Source: Branchiostoma floridae
Lineage: Eukaryota; Chordata; Leptocardii; Amphioxiformes; Branchiostomatidae
Assembly: GCF_000003815.2 (NCBI RefSeq)
Contig: NW_023365763.1
Location: forward strand, 1 to 64,000
Direction: 5' to 3'
DNA length: 64,000 bases
The notes under the pieces: generated by a model
Told to the model about the DNA's origin: nothing
What the model saw: the letters and a program-made list of their open reading frames with translations, nothing else
Databases searched by the model: none
Translations under genes and position numbers: made by a program
Shown here: positions 11,501 to 22,400 of the stretch, in pieces
How the letters are laid out: every line of letters begins with the position of its first letter
How positions within the stretch are numbered: the first letter of the stretch is position 1

Positions 11501-11999
11501 AAACTTGGCACTGCCGACCGCGCCCCACCCAGACAAGGAAACATTTCTCAACATACTTGATTCTGTGGACCATGACATCTTTCCAGTGCTGGTCTCCTGG
11601 CGCCCAGGTCATGGCGGCGTTGTACAATGCTGCTGCCTTGGTGACCTGCCTTCCCCTGTTGCTGGCCCGATTGATAGCCCTTCGTATGTAGACATCCCCC
11701 ATGCCTTGTAGACATAAGCCTTGTAAACAAACATCGTTATCACGGATTGCCACCTTTAAGGCCTGTGCAAATATACATTCTGCTGTATCATAGTTACCCG
11801 CTTGCAATGCTCTGTCACCCTGGGATACTGCAGAAATATGTTTTGATATCGATGAATGAAAGCTATTCTCGGTACACAGGATTGTAGACATGGCGCCACA
11901 GTCTGTGCTTGCCAGCCTTAAGGGATGTGAAACCATGCACACAACTTCCTGTTTCTGTGTCAATATAACCTTTGAACCCTGGAAGATCTCATTATACAT
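8583..11999 (-). CDS. Nucleotidyltransferase-like plus TPR protein (single exon, 1138 aa)
   Basis: One open frame of 1138 residues. Residues 60-160 look like an N-terminal TPR pair. Residues 260-277 read GLGSMAREEMTPYSDFEF: a Gly-Ser followed by an Arg and Glu, then Asp-x-Glu on a beta strand, the hallmark of the nucleotidyltransferase fold (DUF294/GlnD-like group). Residues about 680-1130 are serial TPRs of kinesin-light-chain/nephrocystin type, with repeated motifs such as NTAVSLEGLGIAYWKAGNYT and a final RTMVETI-like helix. All three candidate catalytic acids are present, so enzyme activity is possible, but the substrate is unknown. No signal peptide or membrane segment. Start ATG 11999 is the first in frame; a second at residue 37 (MSTILC) could also serve. 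The lack of introns contrasts with neighbours. Family placement is inferred; the TPRs are clear. Confidence 0.82.
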   Translation of the reverse strand: MYNEIFQGSKVILTQKQEVVCMVSHPLRLASTDCGAMSTILCTENSFHSSISKHISAVSQGDRALQAGNYDTAECIFAQALKVAIRDNDVCLQGLCLQGMGDVYIRRAINRASNRGRQVTKAAALYNAAMTWAPGDQHWKDVMVHRIKYVEKCFLVWVGRGRQCQVSLPYSNDLQHKARLKNIRKECKVLLQCTEMLCDFSTSGDPTKSSDVKNKEANWVEAVRSMFHTTAGRMKDFVRQLLAECRETLGQPPCTYAIIGLGSMAREEMTPYSDFEFAILLEEEAKEQHKKYFRNLTSLLHLKVINLGETILPSMAITSLNNFNSNDIEDNWLYDWKTPRGFAFDGAMPSACKTPLGREAVDGKPALELIMTPTEMASLQEKQALAKEDHEHLSEILSTVTWIEGDKRLVEDYQGRVDSATPNLVRKAVITLFHDANKYQKDINSIYKPGFQYDVKKEIYRFPTLTINNLGICFESKRNTPWEVIDALRDNKHISEMGAHNLSVAISIATLLRLQTYLAYGRQKEGVTTLPVLQPKEQKSGEQDLLHKLTSPALLMRFYQTNIPLQIFVYVSVMMSVPPALIKVHPKLVAQFLSEYGSSEESATDEGSIEVTLAGSPSLLENLMSLVKTLENPFRIKPLAFSQAQSGNGPSNGVGQNPQAHKNLHKETETASDPENQPEYVERIFQMTLFQYSLPGNVSELLGDEFYCNSDLLRGLIHFRLMNYKEAEPLLRIAYHKKPTRLLHCYLMTLQSLGKYAEALKVTEEFTELHQLSFDSCFSLAHLYIRIGQFQKARAACLKSLDTLEINFDAELWEILIKLQLADISTNLGEINRAKELAVEIEQMTFKTDEEQIKRQPLVILNIRFNLGILFSSLGQVVRAYSWLQKTIQMCNTIFGMNVAHHITASCFRELARIMNMCRDSDYNTALWYGDLSLKMIQNNLYSDNTYHPDVIKSLNVLFDIHWELDNNEQAVKIAEQALELAGKTIGINKTNLAQVYTNLGKVCSDTGSHSKAIWCHEEALRIDREHYHNKPSGNTAVSLEGLGIAYWKAGNYTMAFKHVQEALHMQEDHYGKDTPSPNTAESLRLLGFIKKDMGDHSEAVRYLERSLSMMTEVFGGRMTDRMVETIQTLQELGWMPK

Positions 12000-12640
12000 A
12001 GATTGTTAGTTTCTCCATTGATATCATTAAGGCAGGGCATACATACACGTAGCTATGTAAACATATCTTTATTGTCTCCACACAATAGAAAATAATGCAG
12101 AAAATGATTAATAAGCCCATGTCAATTCAATTTGTTGGTTCTTGGATTGTTTTAGAGAAAATATGGAGTGACAGGGGAATTCTGTTTTTTACATTCCAGG
12201 AAATCGGGGGTAAAGATATGGGCTAATACAAAACATAAAGAAGAAGTATATTTTTAACTCATAGTCACAGTTAAGTACCTAATTATGTCCTTAATGAATA
12301 AAAATTTCACTGCAATGATGAATGTGCCCACATTGTAAAGGTAGGCCAATACACTATGCTGGAAAGTTGTTGGACTGCAAAAAAAGTAATTTAATGATGG
12401 AAATTTACAGAATGGAAGGTGTGGTGAATTTTTTTGTCATTTTCAGAAAAACAGGAAAGGCGATTCTGAGAACTACAGAAACCTTAATTAGTGAAATTGT
12501 AGTATTTAAAAGGATTTCAGTTCAAATTATAAGTCTGAGTGACATTGACATTATGTACTTGAAAATATTTTTTTTTTTTTAAATTTTATATTGATTTGGA
12601 AACTGGGATAATCAATTTTAGTTTGTAATGTTCAATGTGG
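12000..12640. other. Short intergenic region with a possible minus-strand poly(A) signal
   Basis: AT-rich, no coding exon. TTTATT at 12068-12073 is AATAAA on the minus strand and could end the transcript of the gene at 12641-14289. The same region must hold the promoter of the TPR gene starting at 11999. Confidence 0.4.
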
Positions 12641-14289
12641 CTAACTGGGATATGTAAAAAGAAGATTTTGAGTATGAACAAAAGGAATATTTGGTAAAGA
12701 CAGTGAAGGTCTATCGTGAGTCTGAATTGTGTGACTTCCTGACAACTCCAGGTGTGTCTCTTCCTTCAGACAGGGAACAGCAGACTGCCTTGCCATGGAC
12801 TGCGTCAGATCTTCCTCGCCCACAGGTATTCTGGGTAATTCCATCAGCATTTTCTGCCTAGAGGAAGTCTTAATCGGAGGCAGTTTGGTCATCTTACTTG
12901 TTTTCATGCCTTGGTTTACTTTTTCTGGTGTGTTCACATCAGAAAAAGATCTGTCTTTTGTCAAGTCCTCATCTTGATCATTTGCTGTTCCACAAGGAAT
13001 GACTATCATAACTTTGGCACACTTCGCTTCTTTCTTACCATCATGCTTACTTTGGTGATGCCTTTGCATATCTTCACATTTTCTTGGGCCTTGTTGAACA
13101 TCAAGGTACGGCAGTTCAGTTCTATCCCTCTCGGAGTTGCGAATGCCAAATTTTCTATAATTCTGTCGCTTCTTTCTGCAATATCTCGCAGTACTGTCGT
13201 TGTCATTGTGAAGTTCAGATGTTTGTGAACTATTCTTTGGGAGATACTTCCCGATATCAACACGACTGACAACAGTATTGTTTCTCCATGAATCGTGTCT
13301 ATCATTGTCGTTGTATCGCTTGAACTTGAACTTGAAGTCCCTTCCTTCAGAACACCTGCAGGTGGCAGGTAAAGCACCTGGGACAGGTGGCAGGTAGCAG
13401 ACCTCAGGTGTGTTACAGGGCGCACTTGTTGCAGGTACAGGTGTGATGTACTCAGAGTCGTCGGACGAGGAAATCTTTGGCAGCCTGATGGCTATTTCAT
13501 GCTGCAGATGTTATAACAATAGCAGTTAATCAATACAGGTCATTAGTTAAGTAAAAAAATAAGCCAGACAATGAAAAAAAATCATAAGTTGTATGACAGA
13601 ACTAGACTTTCTTGTGACTTGCAGGCTATAATTCTAAACTCGGCCATTACAATAAACCTTACTTTAAGATCTTGTGGAGGTATGGCTTGAGTCAGGTGAA
13701 TCCTTAATTTCTCTGTTTATAGATGTTTGATCTACTTTTTAAGAAGTCAACCTACTCCAGGTACATACATTGTATGAATGTGCTGCAGAAACACATTGAA
13801 AGTAACTGGATACTATTAAGAGTATTACTAAGCAAAATCAAGCAACTTTCCTTATCTGAGACTAGAAACATGTTCTAATTTTGAAAAAGTTAACACAGGT
13901 TATAGTCAGGTTACAATACATAATCATGTTTCCCACCTTTCTGGCTTTTTTGAGAGCCTCTTGATTTAACAAGCTGTCGTACATCCACTGCTGGTGCCCC
14001 ATGTCGAGCAGGCCAACTGAAACCACAAATTTTGAAATTAAAGATGGCAAGGCCACGACTCACTACTATAAATGATACAACATCACACACCAAACAGGAA
14101 ATCCTTTTTTAGCCCATTACACAACATGTCAGGTATGAGTGTTAAAAAAATCAATTAACAACACTACAAAGCTACGACAACGCATCCACTACCTGCTTGT
14201 GTTCATAGCTCTGAGTATGTTCAAGTCAATCCAAAACACTCTTCACAAACATACTCACCTTGGTGAGTGGTGTACTTATGAGCACCCAT
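12641..14289 (-). CDS. Uncharacterised 323-aa protein, three exons
   Basis: Exons 14289-14259, 14016-13937, 13501-12641 join in frame with consensus GT/AG sites (31, 80 and 861 bases; 972 in total). The N-terminus reads MGAHKYTTHQVGLLDMGHQQ, followed by WMYDSLLNQEALKKARK, a compact, conserved-looking module that I cannot place. The rest is basic and low in hydrophobic residues (CRKKRQNYRKF, KMTKLPPIKTSSRQK), probably disordered. The large exon includes a short repeat of CAGGTGGCAGGTA type near 13370-13400. No signal peptide or membrane segment. The tryptophan-containing N-terminal module could be a microtubule-binding or ciliary motif, but that is a guess. Confidence is in the gene structure, not the function. 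Confidence 0.62.
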
Positions 14290-16242
14290 GATGTAATGTT
14301 GCCTCTACTCTGCATCTATTTAAGCCCACACAAGTGTTACATTTTGTTATGAGAAGCAAAGAGATTAAGCCAAGCCACTGGTACACAGTTAGCTACATGT
14401 TTGTACTCTGGATCGACGTGTGTGTGAACGGTGGTAAATATTTGCACCTGCAACTTGTTCATGTTCCAATGCACACGGATAATGACGCACATGGTGACAA
14501 ATGTTTCACCATCCCAAAGAGCCTTTCACAGTACTTAGTTCAAGGAAATGGACCCTGAAGGGCCCTTCTATGGTGACCTATTGTCAAAGTGCAAAAACTG
14601 TAGCAAAGGACTCATTTCACAGTTTTTACATACATCTCTCAAAGCATGCAGTAAGGAGTGAGGGAGACAGCAGGGCACATTTCAGAAATTGTTTCCATAT
14701 TTCTTATAAAACATGCTTAAAAGCTAATGGTATTCTTTCTTTCACACCAAGATCTTTTGAAAACAAAACAGCAGAACGGTCAGGACTTATCCAAACAATT
14801 TTACATCAACTGACAATTTGAAGCCAGTAATCAAACAGCTGAAATATTTTCTTCCTAAAGTTTACACTTAGATAAAATAATAATTGCATACAACTTATAG
14901 TTCATAAAATCCTTGTTTATTTAATGTTACTGCATTTCACATCCACCATTACAAAATATACTACTGAAGATTGATACATACAGCTACTTAGCTAACAGCT
15001 GTCCTGAGTTAGTTTACCGTAAAATGTTAAATTTGCCAGCGATAGTAGGTTGCCTTATTCCAGCAAGAATTCCTGACACTACAAAAATATACATTTCCAA
15101 TGTATTGTTACTGTACTACAGAATTGTGTCAACTGTGTGAATTTAGAACATCTTGGAAACTCTTTCTCTTTCTTACCTGCCACTACAAAAGTAGACGAAT
15201 CTACAGTACTTACACTTTAGGTTTGAAACATCCTGAGTTACATGTATATAAATAGAAAATATTAAGTAAAATGCTTTTGATAAATACAAGTCTTATCTTA
15301 TTGTATAATGCTGACACTTAGTTGCACATCTTATATAAATTGTTAAACTTTTGTCACAAATGGCAAGTCCTGGGATAAAATTTGTCCTGATGTATTCAGA
15401 AAGTACATGAAAAATTAATCATCATTCAGTAAATAAAACTGAGTTGATGGCAAGATATTTATCAATAATAATTCCCTGACATATTGATAATATATATTCA
15501 CAGCATAATGCTGTTTTCATGGCACTGTAGCATGTCTAATATCATTTGATATTTACACAAACAATGATGTGACAGCCATACTGCATCATCTCGGATACTG
15601 ACTTAATTTAATGTTAAATATGATTCTGTGGAGAATGATTTGTACAACATTTTCTTTTAAAACCACAGATTTACAACTTGTTACAATTTTTTTTCCTAAT
15701 TCTGATATACATAACATTATTAACAAATGCATATTAGTATTACAGCCAAACCTGGCACAGGCAACCACTTCCAGTTACATAAGCCAGCCATTATAACAGT
15801 CCTTCCATTTTAACCATAGCTAACCCAAGGAGGTTGAATGGTTAACCCCCACCAGTGCCTTCAGCAACCACCTGTTCTCAGCAGCCATTTTTCCCTGCGT
15901 GGTTCCTGACTCCATTTACTTTGACCTCTATATAAACCAAGGACGTTATATAAGATTTACTTCTGTATCCAACACACAAAAGTCTTTCTAGCATAATTTT
16001 GTTTTTTACTTTCAAGCAAATGTTGCTCATATAAGTGTTCAAGTATTTTTTACTGCATATTGTGAAGAATCTCATTAAGTTTTCAAAATACATATACTGG
16101 CATATATATATAATATACATAAACATAATATATATAAGTTTAACGTTACTCTCAGCTCCATAATTTTAAAAATCAAAGTACTGATACGGCAACTACCCTT
16201 TCATGCTACCATCTCTGTCACTACTATGATTAAAAATGAGAT
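14290..16242. other. Intergenic, AT-rich, with a fragment of a dispersed repeat
   Basis: No coding exon found. Around 15090-15215 is a fragment (ACAGAATTGTGTCAAC, later GAATCTACAGTAC) related to sequences near 33050-33350, 46565-46690 and 55175-55292. TTTATT at 16243-16248 is AATAAA on the minus strand, 21 bases past the SEC14-like stop. Confidence 0.5.
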
Positions 16243-16268
16243 TTTATTCTATCTTTGACCTGTGACCT

Positions 16269-16475
16269 TTACTTGTCTTGTGATTGGTCAGTGTTGAACT
16301 CTTTAGCAGCACCTTTGACCTCCTGGAATGTCTCCTGTGATTGGTCAGTGTTGAACTCTTTAGCAGCACCTTTGACCTCCTGGAATGACTCCTGTGACCT
16401 TTCCTTGTCCTGTGATTGGTCGGTGTTGAACTCTTTAGCAGCACCTCTGACCTCCTGGAATGTCTCCTTGCTGGG
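16269..16475 (-). repeat. Coding tandem repeat in the SEC14-like C-terminus
   Basis: Three copies of a unit encoding FQEVKGAAKEFNTDQSQ, nearly identical in DNA (differences include AGA/AAA and ACC/ACT), with spacers of differing length. It is in frame and ends at the TAA. Confidence 0.9.
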
Positions 16476-19400
16476 AATGATGAGCTCGATGTTGTAGCGG
16501 AGTTTCTTACTGGTCATCCAACTGTACGAGTTGTCAAACTTCACCACATCTGGGGATCAGATGAAACATTAAGTTTAGAATTAAAATGAAAATAAAGTAT
16601 TAAAATATTAAAATGCAAGAAGTAAGACTGGAAGCATGATATTTTACTGTTTTTAGATACCATCAAAAGTGTATTGACTTGGTGTAAAAATCCATTCAAT
16701 TCCTTCCCAGAGGTAATAGAAAAGTGGGTATTTTGGTGTCATAAACACCTAAAGTTGTGAAAGCATAATTATACACAAGGAAGTTACTGGCCCTTGAACA
16801 CTGCTTTTGATTACTGTTATATCCCCACAGATACAAAATCATGATATAGAATGCAAAAAAAGGCCATTAAACTCACATAAGCCTGCTTCTGTGCACAGCA
16901 CTTCCCCCTCTGCTAACACCTTATGACTGTTGTGTTTTTCAGAAGGCACCACTTCCTTTAGCCCCTCACCCTGCTTCCCACTGTTCTTGGTCCTCTTCCT
17001 CATGTACACACCAAACTTGATATCATGGTGGTCGGACTTGAACTGCCACCTGTGTAGAATAGTGTACAATAAATGGTGAAGTAGTCATCCTCAACCAGGG
17101 TTGTAGCCAGGAAGAAATCATTTTCCGTCCCCTCGATTTTGAATGGCTTTGGTGCAGCGTTCCTAGGAGGGTCCGGGTATGCTTCCAAGGAAAATTTTGA
17201 AATCTACACCGTCTGAAACACCATTCCTGCATTTTGAGGGTTAAATTTTGCTCACAGAGGACGGAATGGGCAACATTTTTTTGCCGTCCCCAGCTGCAAA
17301 ATTCCGTCAAAGGACGGAAGGACGGGTGCTGGCTACAACCCTGTCCTCAACTGAGGTGAAGCATGATGTGTTTTTATGTAACTACTTCAAAGGAAAACAA
17401 AAACTTGTTCACAACTTTTGGGGCTACCTGATGGATGGATTCATGTTGTTATAATAGTAAATGCTGTTAAAGGTGCATTAATATACCTTATAATACAGTT
17501 GGGCACTAAGACATCGTACTCCAGGGTAAGGCAGGAACCGCTCTGTACAGTAACTGTCGTCAGGTTCCCAGTCACAGATGTCTCATCAGATGTAGAATAG
17601 TAGGACTTTGGGATGGAGCCTCCAAAGCATATCTGAAAAGTTTAGGAATGTTACATGCTCTCAGATCTATTAACGTTATGATTGCACTACTGTGAAAAAT
17701 TGGACTTACCCAAGTTTCACAGAGTCAGAATTTTTTGCATAAAGGAATAAAACATCTACATCATTTACAACCATCCCTTAACAGAGACGGTTCATTACAC
17801 AGACTTTCTGCAACATATCCGAACACTGTTATCCGAATCACAGTTTCTATCTGCATAACATGACATTACAGGTGCAGTGGAATTCTCATTCCTTGACAAA
17901 AAATGGAGTTATAAAGTATCAAATTTGGGTAAGTCCAATTTTTGTATTGGAAATTACAATAACTGATCAACTATAGTAACGGTTCAAACTACACAATCTC
18001 TGCAATCTTGGTAAAGACAGTGTTTTAATCTTTTCACCATCGATACTGAGAACAATGGATTATACAAACATGACAACCCAAGAAGGTTGACCTTCAACCT
18101 ATCTACAGTACTCTAAAAAAGAGTAGTAAGTGTATGCTGCTGACCTTTGACCTACACTTGGGGTCCCCATCAGCATCTGTCGCTGTCCCGCCCCAGTATG
18201 CAGGCAGGTAGTGAGCATCGATCTTCTGCAGTAACAACTCCTTCCAGTCATCTGGGGAAGGGAAGGCAAGAAGGTTTATCATGTTAGTTTTTGTAGAGGT
18301 AAAAACATACTGTTAATTCATTCGTAATTGCAGAAGATTAATTTTTTCAAAGTGCTTTAAGTTCACAGTTAAAACAGTTCTGTCGTATAAAATAGTTACA
18401 TAAGCCAATTGAGCTACAAGGCCATCCCTCCTAGTACTAACATTCAAAGTATTATATATAAAACTTACTTCCACAGACATAGAGCTTGCTCTTTGTGTCT
18501 TCACTCAGGAAGGGCCTCACCAGAGAGTACAGGACAGGGAACAGCCTTGGTGCTGAAACATGGGTGGTAATAAACATGTAAAAAGGTACTGTTACAGTAT
18601 GATTACAGCCAGATGATTGCACACTGGATAACTGCACACTTCTATTAATTGCACGGAATCCCAAAATCCCAAAACAGTGCGGTCCAGCTGGATAACTTCG
18701 CATTGTTGCACTACCTGGATGATTGCATGAAATACCCTAGAAAATGGGTGCACTTGAACGGCTTCTACTGTATAGGAAGTGATGGACAGGCACTACAAAG
18801 CATTCTGACAATTAGAAAGTGGGAAAATGCATCCTCATGACCTTTTTTGCAAAAAGATAAAAGTTGAGCATTTAAAAGACAGGTAAACAAGACAAATAAG
18901 GTATTTCACAGCAGAAACTAAAATTCAGTTCTCACCTCGAATTATCATAGCAGCCTTCAGAGTTTCAGGATAATTTGCCTCAAAAATCTTCAATATCTAA
19001 CAAAGTAAACAGAACACAGAGGGATGTCAATGTTAGTGCAACAACACACTATACCATGGAGAGAATATTGGACGATTTTGTGAAATAAAAGCTATATGTG
19101 AAGAGGGCTGGGTAGCAGCACATATATATACAAGTACAGATAGAGAAGCTCATTGAACTGGAAAATCTCATTGTACCAGTCACACACACACACAAAATTA
19201 ACACTTACTGCTAGAAGTGATTTTTGGACCAGGACTATGATACCAATAATGCTACCTTTCAGTAAAATCAGGTCCACACCTAGATCCTACATGTGCCTTG
19301 TTTCTTTTTATTTCAATACCTGGCCACTACTGGCTAGAACTAATTCCCTGGACATGAATTTGTCAAACCTTCATAGGTGTACTACGTACCTGGATATGAT

Positions 19401-22400
19401 AATAAGTAAAGAGAAAAGATACCCCAAAGGTGTAAAATAGATTGGAGAAGTTGCCTATGCGATACAGAATAAAGTGCATTGTATGATATACTGATGCCTA
19501 CCTGTATGTCAATATCAATAGCTGGAAAACAACAAAAAGCAAATAAATTAAATGATACAGAGTAGTACTCAGAATAGAAAGAACACTAACAATACATGTA
19601 AACAAAATTGAAGAGGGCTGATATGTGTCTGAAATAAAGACAGATTTTACAGAGCATTGAGAAGATTACATGTTAAGAACACTGTCCAAGTATGGCCTAA
19701 CTACTGGTGACCTTGTACTTGTCTATATTGGTTTTGTGCGCCCGGTATTGGAATACGCATGCCAAGTGTGGCATCCAGGATTGACTGTTGCTGAATGTAA
19801 GTCAATTGAAAGAGTGCAGAAGAGAGCTTGTAGGATAATCCTCGGACAGAACTATACCTGCTACAGCTCGGCACTGACTGAACTCTCCCTCACATCGCTG
19901 TCTCAGAGACGTCATGACCTATGCAGTTCTTATGCTCGTTCACTGTATAGATCCCCGACCTACAGGGACTGGTTCCCTCCCTGTCGTAAGGAGATTACTG
20001 GTAGAAATACACGTTCAGCCAACAAACTGCAGGTCCCCAGAGCCAACACCTCTCGTTTAAGGAAAAGTCCAATATACTATATGGTCTCACTACTCAATGA
20101 CGACATTGTATGAACTATGTGTTTCTACCTTCCCAGTTTGTAAATAAGTCTGCGTAATGATGTGATTATTGATGTACATATGTATATAGTTGGAACAGTT
20201 TTTAAGCCATTTTTAACTGTTAACAAGCCCACCAATTCAGCCCTTGGGCTGCTATCAGAAGCTTGTACGTTTTTATTGTTTTGAACGAATAAACCTGTCA
20301 TTCATTCATTCATTCATTCATTCATTCATTAACACAATGTGACAACAATTCCAGGATTGGTGTGTTCAAAAATTTGTATTTTCCCAGAACTATCATACTA
20401 TAGAGTGGAATTTGTTATCACCAAGCATAGTAGGGGTATGTTTGCTGGGTAGTTTTCAAGACCACTTGAAGATAGATGTGTAAAAGTTAGGTGTGACGGG
20501 TCGTTCAGTGTAATTTGTAACCAGCTGCTGCCACACGCTGGTGTGTTACGCCGAAGGGTGGTAATTATACCGGCTATATAGATACAGATACAGAAGCTGG
20601 TGTGTTATGCCGAAGGGTGGTTATACCAGCTATATAGATACAGATACAGAATTCCAAATTTCTAAGCTACTAGGCAGGAAAGATACTGTCAGTGCTTACC
20701 TTGTTTGGACATGTGTCTCATACCAAACTGGTCCAAGTCTATCACCAGTGTGAGACCCTCCACTGGGCGACCCAGCTGCAGAGACAAACACAATGGAAAA
20801 AAATCAGTGTTTGTTTGTTTTGAACCTTTGTTGTTGTTTTCATTTGTGTTAGCAGTGGAAAATTGAAATTGTTTAATATGCTTTAAAACTATGGAAAACT
20901 GACAACAGTAACAGTCACTGTGGAAAAATTAGTAACAGCCTCTATAAAAACTGTTCACAGACCTTCTCAGATTGAGCCCTGAACTCTTCCCAGATCTCCT
21001 CCAGAATCAGCAGCTTGAACTTGATGATGTCAGAGCACTGCACAGACTGAAGCATGCCCTTGACGTCCAACAGACCAAAAGGATCATAGAACACAGGACA
21101 GCCTTCCTTGTCCCAGGAGAACAGGCCTCCAGTAAAGTACTTAGACAGCACCTGGCAACAGAGTAGAGCATACAAACCGTATTTATCTTCTTATTGTATT
21201 GTTTTATGAGAAACGAAAGGCTCAAATTCAAATCACAGTCAGGGCAGAAACATCTCTTTATCAGGCTCTGTGAGTCAGGCTTTTTTGGGCTTATGGTGTA
21301 CTTTTTTTACTCATACAACCTAGAACAAACAAAGGTTGAGAATTAAGAGGTTGTGTTAAATGAGGTCTTAAATTTTGGCTTACAAATTATATTCATCTTA
21401 TTCTGGTATTGTTGTGTGGAGAAAGAAAGGCCCAAATCACACTAAGGGAACAAACATAACCTCCTGAACAGACTCTATGAGTCAGGCTTTTTTTCTAGCT
21501 TATAGTATTTTTTTTCTACTCACATAGCCTTGCACAATCAAAGCTTGAATTAAGAGCTTGTGTTAAATGATATACTTGAATTGGCTCAAAATTTATTTGA
21601 AAGCATGTTGGCCCACTTTTAAAAGAGCAGTCATACCTCTGGCACTTTAAACTCCTTCTTCAAGTTGTCAACATTCAGTTTTTTCCTGAACTCCTGATTC
21701 TGAAAACAAGATGTAAACAATAATGATAGTAACATGTGAAAAGTCTCATTTATTGACATGCACTTTGACAGGTGGGTGGCTCATCTCCACTGCACCAGTG
21801 CACTCCCACGGGATTATCTCTTTGACACTATCCCAGACAGATTAAACATTGAATATACTCAATGTACATACAGATAAGACACTTTACACCTTATGTTCCC
21901 AGCAAGAATACACTTGATGCAATATGAGATAACGTTCATCATAAATAACTAACAAAAATAAGAACTTACTAGTCGCAGCATTTCTTCTGCCTTGGCAAGA
22001 TTGAAACTCCTGGCTGAAAGACAAAAGATGTAACATCTATTATCATAATACCGGTACGTTTACGACGATTTCTCTAGCCATACTGATTTGACAAATTGTC
22101 AACGCATCATTTTCTCCAGTTACATGTTGCTGTTATAGGTTACCCTTGCCACTTCTTCTGTGTAACTTTTCTGCCACTCTTGTCCTGCTAAAAGCGTAAT
22201 ATTGTAATTGTAACACGCCGCGGAATTACACGGCGAACGGGCGCGTGGTTGGGAGGGGGTAACAAATACCGGTAGGAAGAAACACGGCACAATTAACTGC
22301 CGCTATGTACATTTATACATCCTCTGATGTTCCTTCCTTTTCTGTCAGTAAATGCATAAAACATAAACCTGCATGAGCATACAAAATGTCATGAAAAAAC

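Noticed and set aside
16255-16497. Plus-strand 80-codon repeat frame
   Set aside because: Antisense of the repeated SEC14-like C-terminus.
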